64,000 bases of DNA from Saccharibacillus sacchari DSM 19268 (GCF_000585395.1 NZ_KK073875.1:5136274-5200273); one strand, 5' to 3'. Shown: positions 27,468 through 37,911, counted from the stretch's first letter. Numbers and translations: made by a program. The notes: generated by a model not told the origin, from the sequence alone.

Positions 27468-28136
27468 ATGAGAAAAAAATTCGGTACAAAATTAGTTGCG
27501 ATTCCGGCCGCCGCGGCCATTCTGCTATCCGGTCTGGCCGGAGGTTCCGCTTATGCCGCAGCCGCTTTCGGCGATCTGCAAGGCGTGCCGCAAGCGAATC
27601 AAATTACGGCCCTTCAAGAAGCCGGCATCGTGAAAGGCGCGAAAGACGGCAAATTCAACCCGCAAGGCACATTCACCAACGCTCAAGCCATTCAACTTAC
27701 TGTCGATACATTCGGATTGAATATCGACGATCTGAATTTTTTCAAAAAGCCTGAAGCTTCGGATTCGTTCCCTAAAGCTTCCGATCATGCCTGGTACTCC
27801 GATGCGCTGGTGATCGCCGCTTATAGCGACCTGAACCTACCGCGCGACCTTGATCCGAATGCTCCGGCTACCCGGGCTTCGTTCGCCTCGTTGTTGATCA
27901 ATGCCGGACAAAAATCAGGGGCGCTGCCGATGTTCCGACTGATTCCGGTAGAGATTACGGACGAAGCTTCGATTCCGGACGGAAGCAGCGGTTCGATGCA
28001 GGAAGCACTCGCGTTTGGCATTCTGGAGTTGGACGCGAAAGGAAATATTCACCCGAATGAGACTTTGACTCGTGCTCAAGCTGCCGATATGCTGTATAAA
28101 ATTGCCGTCAAAGGCCATATCTTCGAAACGAAATAA
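27468..28136 (+). CDS. SLH-domain exported protein
   Basis: A 222-residue protein. The start ATG at 27468 lies 10 bases after AAGGAG; an in-frame GTG at 27459 is too close to that site. Residues 1-29 are a signal peptide (RKKFGTKLVAIPAAAAILLSG, cleavage near AYA-AAA). The mature protein consists of SLH-like repeats: FGDLQGVPQANQITALQEAG with GKFNPQGTFTNAQAIQL, a middle repeat with WYSDALVIAAYSDL and ATRASFASLLI, and a last one with GNIHPNETLTRAQAADMLY. SLH domains bind pyruvylated secondary cell-wall polymer, so the protein probably sits on the cell wall. It has no further catalytic domain. A terminator follows. Confidence 0.85.
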   Translation: MRKKFGTKLVAIPAAAAILLSGLAGGSAYAAAAFGDLQGVPQANQITALQEAGIVKGAKDGKFNPQGTFTNAQAIQLTVDTFGLNIDDLNFFKKPEASDSFPKASDHAWYSDALVIAAYSDLNLPRDLDPNAPATRASFASLLINAGQKSGALPMFRLIPVEITDEASIPDGSSGSMQEALAFGILELDAKGNIHPNETLTRAQAADMLYKIAVKGHIFETK

Positions 28137-28159
28137 AGGTAAAAGCGCAATAAAATCGC

Positions 28160-28197
28160 AAAACGGAAGATGCCGCAGAGGCATCTTCCGTTTTTTT
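28160..28197 (+). terminator. Terminator of the SLH gene
   Basis: The stem aaacggaagatgcc / ggcatcttccgttt is followed by a T-run. Confidence 0.88.
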
Positions 28198-28229
28198 ATG
28201 GCTATCGTTTGTAGCGAACCGGCTAAAAA

Positions 28230-28868
28230 TCAATCGTCATCGCTATCGTCGTCGTTGTCATCGAAATCTTCGTCATAGGAAAGGACTTTTCCCGTATTGG
28301 CATCGACATCGACGTCCGCTTCGCCTTGCGCGGTGCGGATTTCGATTTCATAGATGAAACGTCCGTCGTCTTTATCCAAATCGATATCCGTCACCGTTCC
28401 GCCGCCGGTCTGCTTGAGCGCGATCTCCTCGGCTTTGGTCGACGTGATCTTTACCGAAGCCGCGGCGCCGGTTGCTTTGGCGTTCGAATTTTTCTGTTTG
28501 CTGTTCGAAGCGTCCTTATCGTCGTCGTTGACCACTTTCAGTACGGAAGCGGAGTAAGCATCCACCCAGACATCCACGTCGTCGCCGTTGGCGCGGTCGA
28601 TATCGACTTCGTAATACGTTTTGCCGTTTTTCGTTTCCAGATCGATATCGTCCACCGTTCCGGCTTGCGCTTTCAGCGCGATCTCTTTTGCGCGTTCCGG
28701 CGAAATAATCGAGGCAGCCGACGCGTTTTGCGTTTGCGCGGATGCATTCGACGAGTTCGCCGCACCGCTCGCGGATGTTCCCGTTCCTGCACCGCTCGCC
28801 AAAGCTGCCGTTCCTCCGAGCGTCAATGCGGCCGCAACCGCTCCGATCATCACTTTACGTTTTACCAT
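28230..28868 (-). CDS. Exported protein with two PepSY domains
   Basis: A 212-residue protein. The start MVKRKVMIG follows GAGGAGGAG; the longer frame is unsupported. Residues 1-26 form a signal peptide (VMIGAVAAALTLGGTAALA). A Ser/Asn/Ala-rich stretch follows. Then come two PepSY units: ISPERAKEIALKAQAG with VDDIDLETKNGKTYYEVDID and VWVDAYSASVLKV, and a second with ITSTKAEEIALKQTGGGTV, DGRFIYEIEI and VDVDANTGKVL. The tail is very acidic (DDNDDDSDDD). PepSY domains are thought to inhibit peptidases or sense envelope state. It is probably related to the second PepSY protein at 29291-30232 but is a separate unit with repeat copy B between them. Confidence 0.87.
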   Translation of the reverse strand: MVKRKVMIGAVAAALTLGGTAALASGAGTGTSASGAANSSNASAQTQNASAASIISPERAKEIALKAQAGTVDDIDLETKNGKTYYEVDIDRANGDDVDVWVDAYSASVLKVVNDDDKDASNSKQKNSNAKATGAAASVKITSTKAEEIALKQTGGGTVTDIDLDKDDGRFIYEIEIRTAQGEADVDVDANTGKVLSYDEDFDDNDDDSDDD

Positions 28869-29053
28869 TTCAATCTCCTCCTCTGGTACCTTGCCAACAC
28901 TAAAGGCAAGGTACGGATATGTGTAATTTTTGCAAGGCGTCTTACCCTGCCGCACTATTAGATTAACCGTGCCGTCTGAGAAGGCGGAGAGAGCTTCATT
29001 AGAAAACGATGAGAAAGAAATGAGAGAGGGTTTATTTTGTTTAAAGGGACGGC

Positions 29054-29193
29054 GCTGCGGGAGAAATTCGTTCAAGACGCTGTTTCACGCAGAAAGCTTG
29101 CAGCTTTCCGCGTTCAAAGGCGTCAACATAGCACCGGATGTTACCGGAGGTTTTCTTCGAAATCCTGTATTTCACTGAATTTCTCCCTCCGCT
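29054..29193. repeat. Interspersed palindromic repeat, copy B
   Basis: The 140-bp element is bounded by GCTGCGGGAGAAATTC (29054-29069) and GAATTTCTCCCTCCGC (29178-29193), inverted ends matching at 14 of 16 positions. The inner hairpin is ACGCAGAAAGCT / AGCTTTCCGCGT. Its reverse complement matches copy A through GTGAAATACAGG, GGTAACATCC, TGTTGACGCCTTTGAAC and the hairpin. It lies in the 422-base gap between the two PepSY genes; nothing else was seen in that gap apart from a terminator. Confidence 0.8.
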
Positions 29194-29243
29194 GGACGCT
29201 TTGTACAATATAAACTTTAAGGAAAAAAGAGAAATAAAAAAAA

Positions 29244-29276
29244 CAAAAAAGAACCGCCTGCACGAGAGGCGGTTCT
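29244..29276 (-). terminator. Terminator of the two-component/PepSY operon
   Basis: On the minus strand, gaaccgcct / aggcggttc is followed by a long T-rich tract. Confidence 0.88.
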
Positions 29277-29290
29277 GGCGGTTAGGCGGG

Positions 29291-30232
29291 TTAGGTGTTT
29301 TCGGCGTCTTCATCTGCGTCTTTGTCTTCGTCCCAGGTGGTGGAGAGGATAGTGCCGGAGACGGCGTTGATTTGGACAGAGGCTTCGCGGCCGTCTTCGA
29401 GTTCGATTTCGACCAGGTAGTAGGCTTGGCCGTCTTCTTCAGTTCGGAGGTCGGCGTCGGTGTCTTCGACTTTGGAGCCGGCGTCGGCCAGGGATTTTGC
29501 GGCGATCTTCTCGGCTTCTTTTTCGCTGAGTAAACGAACCGGATCGTTAGAATGATTTGGTTTTTGCGGTTGATTATCTTTGTCGCCGGGCTTGGTCGAA
29601 TTGTCGGGATTCTCGCCGTTTTGTCCGTTGGAAGAGCTATCAGGGTTTTCGGTTGGCGGATTTTCTTGGCCGGTATTTGGATTGGATGCAGGTTCGTCAG
29701 GCGGTTGGGCGGAGCCGTTGCCTCCCGTCTGCGGTGCAGAGATTTCTTGTTCGGATCGGATATCTCCGCTGTACGCATCGATTGTAAGTTTTAATAAGCG
29801 GCCTGTAGGATCGGTTAATTCTGCCACATAAAAAGGGTTATCGGCGTCTGTCGGCGTTTCCAGTTCCAGACGGGTGACTGTTGCGCCTGTTGCCCGACTT
29901 TCCAGCAGCGTTTTGACTTTTGTGCGCTCGAGAATTTCAGGCGGGGTCTGTTCGGCGGCTTCCAGACGGCGGATCGATTCGACCTGTCCGCTGGAAGCGG
30001 AGAGCGCTACGGCGTACAGGCCTGCTTCGGTGCGCAACCGCATATCGTAGTGACCGTTTGCCAGATTGGCCGATTCCACCTGTCCGCTGTAGCGTGCCAA
30101 CAATTCCTGTTCGGCTTGTTCGCGCGTGAGCACAGGTTCGGCTGCTCCCCAGGGACTCCACAGGATCAATCCCGTCACCGCAACCGCCACCACGGCTGCC
30201 GATCCGATGAGTTTTCCTGAACTGCGTTTCAT
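29291..30232 (-). CDS. PepSY-domain membrane-anchored protein, YkoI-like
   Basis: A 313-residue protein with a single N-terminal hydrophobic anchor or signal (LIGSAAVVAVAVTGLILWSPW, cut here to its core). Three PepSY-like units follow: LTREQAEQELLARYSG with YDMRLRTEAGLYAV, a second with VTRLELETP and FYVAELTDPTGRLLKLTIDAYSG, and a C-terminal one with LLSEKEAEKIAAKSLADAG and YYLVEIELEDGREASVQIN. Between the second and third lies a 70-residue Pro/Asn/Gln-rich linker. The ATG overlaps the sensor kinase stop codon (TGATG), so the three genes RR, kinase and PepSY are one operon, the same order as ykoG-ykoH-ykoI in B. subtilis. It could act as an extracytoplasmic modulator of the kinase. A GTG 3 bases upstream is an alternative start. 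Confidence 0.87.
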   Translation of the reverse strand: MKRSSGKLIGSAAVVAVAVTGLILWSPWGAAEPVLTREQAEQELLARYSGQVESANLANGHYDMRLRTEAGLYAVALSASSGQVESIRRLEAAEQTPPEILERTKVKTLLESRATGATVTRLELETPTDADNPFYVAELTDPTGRLLKLTIDAYSGDIRSEQEISAPQTGGNGSAQPPDEPASNPNTGQENPPTENPDSSSNGQNGENPDNSTKPGDKDNQPQKPNHSNDPVRLLSEKEAEKIAAKSLADAGSKVEDTDADLRTEEDGQAYYLVEIELEDGREASVQINAVSGTILSTTWDEDKDADEDAENT

Positions 30233-31686
30233 CACGATCTCTCCTTTCGCTCCGATTTATGTTCGTCTGTCCGCGTGCTTCTTCGTCCGAGACCTGTTTT
30301 ACCGCTTCGGGTTTCTGAGGCAGGACGAGGCAGATTTAAGATTGGAAAAGTCAAAGTAACGATGGTTCCTTTTCCCGATTGGCTTTCGATTCCGATCTGA
30401 ACGCCCAAGGCTTCAGCGATATCTTGCGCCAAAGATAAACCCAGACCGGAGCCGCCGGTCTGGCGAGTACGGGAAGAGTCGACTCGATAGAAGCGATCAA
30501 AGACTTTCGGCAATTCGGATTCGGGAATCCCGACGCCCCGGTCTATGACGCGTATGCTTGCCGCCAATCCGCTTCCGCCGGAAACTTCGACTTCAATTCC
30601 ATCTTCGCTGTACTTGCGCGCATTGTCCAGCAAGATAAAAAGCAGTTGGCGCACTTTGGCCGTATCGGTCGTTACCGGAACAAAGTCATCCGCATGCACG
30701 GTTACGCTGCGTCCGTAAGCTCCTGAAAACGCCATGGCGGATTCTTGAACGGATACCGTTAAATTGGTTTCTGTCATGTCCAAAGTGTCCGCCTCAGGGC
30801 GACGCGCCGATTGAAGCAACCGCTCCGTCAACTCTCGCATCCGCACCGATTCCGACAAAATCGCGCCTACGGCCTCATCGAATACTTCCGGACGTTCTTT
30901 ACCCCGGCGTCGCAGCAAGTTGGCGTAACTCTCGATAATCGTCAGCGGCGTTTTGAGTTCGTGAGAAGCATCTGAAACAAAGCGCTCCTGCCGGGCAAAA
31001 TTGGCTTCCAGCAGCGCAATCATTTCATTGAACGCACGCTCCATTTCGGCTAGCTCGTCTCCAGGCTTTTGACCCGTTTCGATCTGCCGAAACTTTCCGC
31101 TCTGTTGAATATCCCCCATCGTGCCGGTAAGCGCCGAGATCGGCTTCACGATCCGGTTCGACAGCACGCGGCTGGCTAGAATTGCAGGAATCAATGCGAG
31201 CAGCGATACCACTGCCAATACGGTTCGCAGCACGGCAAGACGACCTTCCGTATCGGCGATGCTGCGACTGATCTGCACGCTGCGTACTTCGCCATCCGAC
31301 CAGATCACGGGAACCGATACACGAATATAGCCGCTGCCGCCCGCGCTTAACCGTTCACTGGTGACGCCTTCGTGGTACGCATACGTTTCCGCGATAAAAG
31401 CATCCCCCGCACCGTTCGTCACGGCAGAGAGACTTGTCCCTTCCGGACGGACAACCCGCAGCATTCCATCCGCCGGAACGTAAGCGCGCAGCAGATCGTC
31501 CGGAGCAATTTGGGCTGAAGATCCGGCGACCCGCTCTGCAATAAGAAAAGCTTCGGCTTGGATACGCTGCGTCTCGTCCTCTAGCGACATTCGCTGAAAT
31601 AATACATAGACCGAGATGCAGACCACAGCCAGCAATGCCGCGAAAAGCACGGAGGTGTAGAGATAGATTTTACTTTTGAGCCGCAT
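30232..31686 (-). CDS. Sensor histidine kinase, YkoH-like
   Basis: A 484-residue membrane kinase. Helix 1 spans residues 8-30, an extracytoplasmic sensor region about 31-150, and helix 2 152-174. HAMP follows (about 175-228), then the dimerisation domain with SDASHELKTPLT, phospho-accepting His242, and the ATPase domain with LLFILLDNARKYS (N box), VIDRGVGIPESELPKVFDRF (G1/F boxes) and GGSGLGLSLAQDI (G2). It should phosphorylate the response regulator encoded one base upstream. The gene starts one base after the regulator stop and ends overlapping the PepSY gene, so all three are translationally coupled. The signal is unknown. Confidence 0.95.
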   Translation of the reverse strand: MRLKSKIYLYTSVLFAALLAVVCISVYVLFQRMSLEDETQRIQAEAFLIAERVAGSSAQIAPDDLLRAYVPADGMLRVVRPEGTSLSAVTNGAGDAFIAETYAYHEGVTSERLSAGGSGYIRVSVPVIWSDGEVRSVQISRSIADTEGRLAVLRTVLAVVSLLALIPAILASRVLSNRIVKPISALTGTMGDIQQSGKFRQIETGQKPGDELAEMERAFNEMIALLEANFARQERFVSDASHELKTPLTIIESYANLLRRRGKERPEVFDEAVGAILSESVRMRELTERLLQSARRPEADTLDMTETNLTVSVQESAMAFSGAYGRSVTVHADDFVPVTTDTAKVRQLLFILLDNARKYSEDGIEVEVSGGSGLAASIRVIDRGVGIPESELPKVFDRFYRVDSSRTRQTGGSGLGLSLAQDIAEALGVQIGIESQSGKGTIVTLTFPILNLPRPASETRSGKTGLGRRSTRTDEHKSERKERS

Positions 31687-31687
31687 C

Positions 31688-32398
31688 TCAGGAAGACTCC
31701 TTCAAGACGTAACCTACGCCGCGCACCGTATGGATCAACTCGGGAAGTCCCGTCTCGTCGATCTTTTTTCGCACATAACGGATATACACGTCGACGACGT
31801 TCGTATCCCCCGCATAATCGTACCCCCAGACCTCTCGAATCATTTGTTCCCGGCTCAAAACTTGACGCTGATTGCGAAGCAGGAAAACAAGCAAGTCGAA
31901 TTCGCGGGGGGTGAGGTCGATCCGCCGTTCTCTCCGGTACACTTCTCTCGTCTGCTCGTTCAAGCGCAGATCGCCGATCGCAAGAAACTCTTCCGCGACG
32001 TCAACAACCGCTTCCTGCCGAGCTATTCTGGCGGCGCTTACCCGCAGCGAAGAACGAATGCGCGCCAGCAGTTCCTCGATTTCAAAAGGCTTGGTCACGT
32101 AATCGCTCGCACCCAGATCCAGTCCGGATACTTTATCTTCGACCGAGTCTTTTGCCGTCAACAGAATGACCGGAGTCAACGGATCGCTCGCACGAATACG
32201 GCGCAGCACTTCAATTCCGCTAAGTCCGGGCAACATGACATCCAACAAGATCAGATCCCAACCGCCTTCCCTGTACAGCTCCAAGCCTTCCGTTCCCGAA
32301 CCCGCGCGTCCTGTTCGATAACCTTCATAGCCCAGTTCAAGCTCCAACAGACGGGCAATCTTGTCTTCATCCTCGATAATCAATACCTTTTCAGTCAC
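31688..32398 (-). CDS. OmpR-family response regulator, YkoG-like
   Basis: A 236-residue regulator. The start codon is GTG, preceded by AAGGAGG 8 bases away; an overlapping out-of-frame ATG at 32400 is not used. The receiver domain has the acidic pocket (IIEDED), phosphorylated Asp53 in LILLDVMLPG, and the conserved Thr/Lys in VILLTAKDS and YVTKPFEIEEL. The winged-helix DNA-binding domain occupies about 135-234 (LTPREFDLLVFLLRNQRQVLSR is the start of it, with VWGYDYAGDTNVVDVYIRYVR as recognition and wing region). It is the first gene of the kinase/PepSY operon and probably autoregulated. Confidence 0.95.
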   Translation of the reverse strand: MTEKVLIIEDEDKIARLLELELGYEGYRTGRAGSGTEGLELYREGGWDLILLDVMLPGLSGIEVLRRIRASDPLTPVILLTAKDSVEDKVSGLDLGASDYVTKPFEIEELLARIRSSLRVSAARIARQEAVVDVAEEFLAIGDLRLNEQTREVYRRERRIDLTPREFDLLVFLLRNQRQVLSREQMIREVWGYDYAGDTNVVDVYIRYVRKKIDETGLPELIHTVRGVGYVLKESS

Positions 32399-32625
32399 AT
32401 CCGGGCCTCCTTATGTTTAAAAGCTTGCGGCTTTTCTTCAAGCTCATGTATGTTTTGGCTTCATTCGTCGTCTGCTTTCACGCCCTATCACGTCTTGCCC
32501 ATATTTTAAGCCAAAGAGCGCCCGGATGCCACAAACGCAATTGTTACCTTTTGTCAAAATGTTAACTAACCATTCATCAAATCTAGGACTTTAGGGGCAT
32601 TTTTTCATAAAAATTCAATTAGGCA

Positions 32626-32655
32626 GTTTACACACTGTGTCAACTATAACTATAC
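32626..32655 (+). promoter_or_regulatory. Promoter of the meso-DAP dehydrogenase gene
   Basis: A sigma-A type promoter TTTACA, 18 bp, TATACT lies about 55 bases before the start codon. The -35 box runs into ACACACTGTGT, a short palindrome that may be an operator. The 311-base gap to the divergent response regulator holds nothing else that was recognised. Confidence 0.6.
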
Positions 32656-32709
32656 TTAACGGATATTCGGAATTTTACAGTCAAACGTTTGCAAAGGGAG
32701 GATTCTTTC

Positions 32710-33696
32710 ATGCAGCAAAAAATCAGAATCGGCATCGTCGGCTATGGCAATCTCGGCCGGGGCGTACGTAGCGCAATTGCGCAAAATCCGGACATGGAAC
32801 TTGTGGCGGTATTCAGCCGTCGCGATCCCAAGTCGCTGGAGCAGCGCGGAGAATCAGTCCGTTTCGTACATATCGCAGACGTCGAGCAATTTCGTAATGA
32901 AGTCGACGTGATGATCCTGTGCGGGGGGTCCGCTACGGATCTGCCTGAACAAACCCCTCAGCTTGCTTCGCTGTTCCATACGGTGGACAGCTTCGATACG
33001 CATGCCAAGATCCCTGAATTTTTCGATACGGTGAATACGGCCGCTCTCGAAGGCGAACGGGTCAGCGTCATTTCGACGGGTTGGGACCCGGGCTTGTTCT
33101 CGATGAACCGACTGCTCGCGGAATCGATCCTGCCTGAAGGCAAGGAATATACATTCTGGGGCAAAGGAGTCAGCCAAGGACACTCCGACGCGATTCGTCG
33201 CGTTCCGGGCGTCAAAGCAGGCGTACAATACACGGTGCCTGTCCAAACCGCGATCGACTTGATCCGTTCGGGCGAAACGCCGGAATTGAAAACCCGGGAT
33301 AAGCATATGCGCGACTGTTACGTCGTTGCCGAAGAAGGCGCGGACGAGAATGCGATTCGCGAAGCGATCGTGTCGATGCCGAACTACTTCTCCGATTACA
33401 ACACAAGCGTGACGTTCATTACGGCAGAAGAACTGGAGCGCGAGCATTCGGGCATGCCTCACGGCGGATTCGTAATGCGCAGCGGCGTTACGGGAGCCGG
33501 CACGAAGCAGCGGATCGAATTCGGGCTGGAGCTGGAAAGCAATCCGGAGTTCACGGCCAGCGTATTGATCGCTTATGCGCGCGCGGCGTTCAAGTTGGCT
33601 GCCGAAGGTCAGACGGGGGCGCGGACGGTATTCGATATTCCGCTGGGTCACTTGTCGCCGAAAAGCGCTGCGGAGCTGCGCGCGGAATTGCTGTAG
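32710..33696 (+). CDS. ddh: meso-Diaminopimelate D-dehydrogenase
   Basis: A 328-residue NADPH-dependent enzyme that reversibly deaminates meso-2,6-diaminopimelate at its D-centre; it offers a one-step route to meso-DAP for cell wall and lysine. The start follows AAAGGGAGGA. The Rossmann motif IGIVGYGNLGRGV is at residues 6-18, followed by VFSRRDP (NADP-binding Arg). Further family blocks: ILCGGSATDLPEQTP, DSFDTHAKIPEF, STGWDPGLFSMNRLL, GKGVSQGHSDAIRRV, PHGGFVMRSG and LIAYARAAFKLA. The length matches the enzyme of Corynebacterium and Bacillus sphaericus. It is monocistronic with its own promoter, and repeat copy C follows. Confidence 0.96.
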   Translation: MQQKIRIGIVGYGNLGRGVRSAIAQNPDMELVAVFSRRDPKSLEQRGESVRFVHIADVEQFRNEVDVMILCGGSATDLPEQTPQLASLFHTVDSFDTHAKIPEFFDTVNTAALEGERVSVISTGWDPGLFSMNRLLAESILPEGKEYTFWGKGVSQGHSDAIRRVPGVKAGVQYTVPVQTAIDLIRSGETPELKTRDKHMRDCYVVAEEGADENAIREAIVSMPNYFSDYNTSVTFITAEELEREHSGMPHGGFVMRSGVTGAGTKQRIEFGLELESNPEFTASVLIAYARAAFKLAAEGQTGARTVFDIPLGHLSPKSAAELRAELL

Positions 33697-33752
33697 GTCG
33701 GATTGCTGTAGATCGAATTGAAAGTCCTATTCGTTGGGGCAAAGCTGGGTCG

Positions 33753-33863
33753 GCTGCGAGAGAAATTTGTTCAAGGCGCTGTCTCACTCGGAAAAATCGA
33801 TTAGAATTTTGATTGGAATTTTTCCGAGTTCAAAGGCGTCTTTCACTAAATTTCTCCCTCCGC
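33753..33863. repeat. Interspersed palindromic repeat, copy C (short form)
   Basis: The 111-bp element has ends GCTGCGAGAGAAATTT (33753-33768) and AAATTTCTCCCTCCGC (33848-33863). It keeps TTCAAGGCGCTGT, GTTCAAAGGCGTC and TTTCACTAAATTT but lacks the CAGG/AACATCC segment of copies A and B. The inner stem ACTCGGAAAAAT / ATTTTTCCGAGT is perfect but of different sequence, so pairing rather than sequence is kept. Confidence 0.78.
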
Positions 33864-35546
<1,683 letters not shown>

Positions 35547-35616
35547 TCCGAAGTTTCCTTTCATGTAAAAGAATCGGGCGCTCCATTCCATGACTCTATG
35601 AAGCGCACGATTCATC

Positions 35617-35657
35617 AAAAAACGCGATACCGGCTTTCACCGGACATCGCGTTTTTT
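35617..35657. terminator. Bidirectional terminator after gdhA
   Basis: The stem aaaaacgcgat(a)ccgg / ccgg(ac)atcgcgttttt has A- and T-runs at its ends and lies between convergent genes. Confidence 0.85.
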
Positions 35658-35699
35658 GTGTTGGCTGTTCCTGTTTCCTTTTTTAACCGTATACTTCCA

Positions 35700-36131
35700 T
35701 TAAATGCGCATCGTGTCCGGACGAAACTCCTTGATCGCCGAACGGATACGCGCAGCATCCCAATTTTCTTCTGCCGTGCGCGCACAAAGCGCCGGAAATT
35801 CTTTATCCCCTGCATTACGCAGCGCAATGATCTGAGCGACGCTCAGACGACGATCCAGCTCCCGTCCCGTCAGACGATAATACCGGAAGCTTTCTTCCGC
35901 GCGCACGATGCGGTCCTGCGTCTTGGTGGCATATACGCGAATCCGCGTAGCCGCAAACCCAAGGCAGACGACCAGCCCCAGCAGCGTCCAAGCCGGCAAA
36001 GCTTCCTCCCCCTGCTGCACTGTGCGCACCAGATTGACAATCGATGCGATCAATACGATCAACAGCAAAGGCAGCGTCACAAAGTGATACGGCCAATCAA
36101 AGCGCATGCTGAATTTTTTCGATGATTCCAT
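35700..36131 (-). CDS. DUF6526 family membrane protein
   Basis: A 143-residue protein. An AGGGGGAAAAGGA site precedes the ATG. Two helices, residues about 17-37 (VTLPLLLIVLIASIVNLV) and 46-62 (PAWTLLGLVVCLGFAAT), are followed by a cytosolic helical tail containing RVYATKTQDRIVRAEES, FRYYRLTGRELDRRLSVAQI and ALRNAGDKEFPAL. This combination is the DUF6526 family of unknown function, common in Paenibacillus and Bacteroidetes. No catalytic residue is evident. It is monocistronic and lies between gdhA and the sodium symporter gene. Confidence 0.85.
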   Translation of the reverse strand: MESSKKFSMRFDWPYHFVTLPLLLIVLIASIVNLVRTVQQGEEALPAWTLLGLVVCLGFAATRIRVYATKTQDRIVRAEESFRYYRLTGRELDRRLSVAQIIALRNAGDKEFPALCARTAEENWDAARIRSAIKEFRPDTMRI

Positions 36132-36262
36132 TCCTTTTCCCCCTTATGAACTTCCGCAAGCTTGAACCGATTGTTGCGGCTATCAAGCTCCATTATAAGC
36201 TCTATTACACCGGACGGTACGATCGGCAATCATTTTTCTTCGGGCTCGCAAAAGAACCGATG

Positions 36263-36300
36263 CAAAAAAGCGATGCTCCGAAATTTCGGAACACCGCTTC
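36263..36300 (-). terminator. Terminator of the sodium symporter gene
   Basis: On the minus strand, aagcggtgttccg / cggagcatcgctt around AAATTT is followed by six T. Confidence 0.85.
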
Positions 36301-36317
36301 AGCTTGACGATAAGCAA

Positions 36318-37697
36318 TTAGAACTTCAGTACGCCAATCGAATACAAGAAGATCAGGATGATCAGCAGCGGGCAAACGTACCGCAGCAGGAACATCCACG
36401 TTTTGTAGATGCCGCCTGTAAGACCCGCTTCTTCGCCCGCGCGTTTCCACGCATAGCCGGTGAACAGCGTGATGATCAGACCGCCTACCGGCATCAGAAT
36501 ATAGGACGTGGAGAAGTCGAACAGATCGAAGATCGTTTTGCCGAATACCAGCAGATTGCTCAGGGGTCCGTCAGCGCCTTCGACCGACAGTGCGGAAGGC
36601 ACGCCGAGCAGGAACGCCAGTCCCGCCATGATGATCGCCGTTTTTTTCCGGCTCCATTTCCATTGTTCCATCGCGTAAGCGACCGGAACTTCAAGGATCG
36701 ACACGGCCGAGGTCAGCGCGGCGATCGCCAGCAACAGGAAGAAGATGCCGCCGAACAGGAAGCCGAGCGGCATTTGGGCGAAAGCAGCCGGGAGCGCGAT
36801 GAAGGCCAAGCCTACGCCGCTCGACGGCTCCATGCCGTAAGCGAATACGGTCGGGAAGATCACCAGCCCCGCGATGAACGCGTACAGCAGGTCGCCCGCG
36901 CCGATCGCCAGCGTAGCTTTTCCGAGCGATTGATCCTTTTGCACATAAGAGCCGTAGGTCAGCATGCAGCCCATGCCCAGCGACAAAGAGAAGAACGAGT
37001 GGCCGAGCGCGATCAGGACCGATTCTTCGTTCAGCTTGGAGAAGTCCGGTTTCAGGAAGAACTCGGCTCCTTCAAGCGCTCCCGGCAGCGTCAACGCGCG
37101 TACCATCATGATAAGCAGCAGGATCAGGAAGCCGGGAATCAGAACTTTGTTGAACTTCTCGATTCCGCCGGATACGCCTTTTGCGATAACGTATCCGGTG
37201 ATAACCATGACGACCGCGCTCCAGAAGATCGGCATATAACCGCCTGCGAAGCCGAGGAACGTCGCCGCGTAATCCATGCTCGTATCGGACAAGGCGCCCG
37301 CGAACGATTGGATCATGTAATGCAGCGTCCAGCCGGCGACCACGCTATAATACGACATGATCAAGAACGCCGTAATGATGGAGATCAGGCCGAACCATTT
37401 CCAATGCTTTTTGTTCGTCAAGTTAAACAGCGAGGAAGACGCATTGCCCCTGCCGCCCCTGCCGATCGTCATTTCTGCGAGCAGGATCGGCAGTCCGACC
37501 ACGACCAGACAGATAATGAACAGCAGGAAAAATGCCGCCCCGCCGTTTTCCCCCGTAATGTAAGGGAACTTCCACATATTGCCCAGACCGACCGAACTTC
37601 CGATCGCAGCCAGGATAAATCCGTTTTTGGAAAAGCCGGTGCTGCCCTCTCCGAGTCTTTCTCCGGCATTTCCCGATTTCTTATTCAAACCTGCCAT
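36318..37697 (-). CDS. Sodium-dependent transporter, NSS/SNF family
   Basis: A 459-residue symporter with about 11-12 helices, of the LeuT fold. The start MAGLNKKSG follows GGTCGGAGGGG. The first helix carries the sodium-site motif FILAAIGSSVGLGNMWKFPY, the best-known signature of the family, followed by ENGGAAFFLLFIICLVVVG. Other conserved parts are GWTLHYM, SFFSLSLGMGCMLTYGSY (helix 6 unwound substrate region and sodium site) and GLAFIALPAAFAQMP. Bacterial members carry amino acids such as Trp, Tyr or Met; the substrate here cannot be read. It is monocistronic. Confidence 0.94.
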   Translation of the reverse strand: MAGLNKKSGNAGERLGEGSTGFSKNGFILAAIGSSVGLGNMWKFPYITGENGGAAFFLLFIICLVVVGLPILLAEMTIGRGGRGNASSSLFNLTNKKHWKWFGLISIITAFLIMSYYSVVAGWTLHYMIQSFAGALSDTSMDYAATFLGFAGGYMPIFWSAVVMVITGYVIAKGVSGGIEKFNKVLIPGFLILLLIMMVRALTLPGALEGAEFFLKPDFSKLNEESVLIALGHSFFSLSLGMGCMLTYGSYVQKDQSLGKATLAIGAGDLLYAFIAGLVIFPTVFAYGMEPSSGVGLAFIALPAAFAQMPLGFLFGGIFFLLLAIAALTSAVSILEVPVAYAMEQWKWSRKKTAIIMAGLAFLLGVPSALSVEGADGPLSNLLVFGKTIFDLFDFSTSYILMPVGGLIITLFTGYAWKRAGEEAGLTGGIYKTWMFLLRYVCPLLIILIFLYSIGVLKF

Positions 37698-37911
37698 ACC
37701 CCTCCGACCTTTCTGCGTTCGATTCTGCGATGCGGTTTTTCATTTTCTCATGGTAACGAATCAACGCGACATTGTCTATAGTTTGTTGGCGAAGTCAATA
37801 ACAAAATGAATTTTCAAAAACATGCACGCCTTCTTTTAGCAAAAATAATCCCTTATTATCGGCCTATTCGTCAAAAAAGCTATGCAGCCTTATCCAAGTT
37901 TTCGACATCAT

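Noticed and set aside
36162..37781. Plus-strand open frame of 539 codons across the sodium symporter
   Set aside because: It has a low-complexity Arg/Gln/Asp-rich composition and no motif; the opposite strand is a clear transporter.
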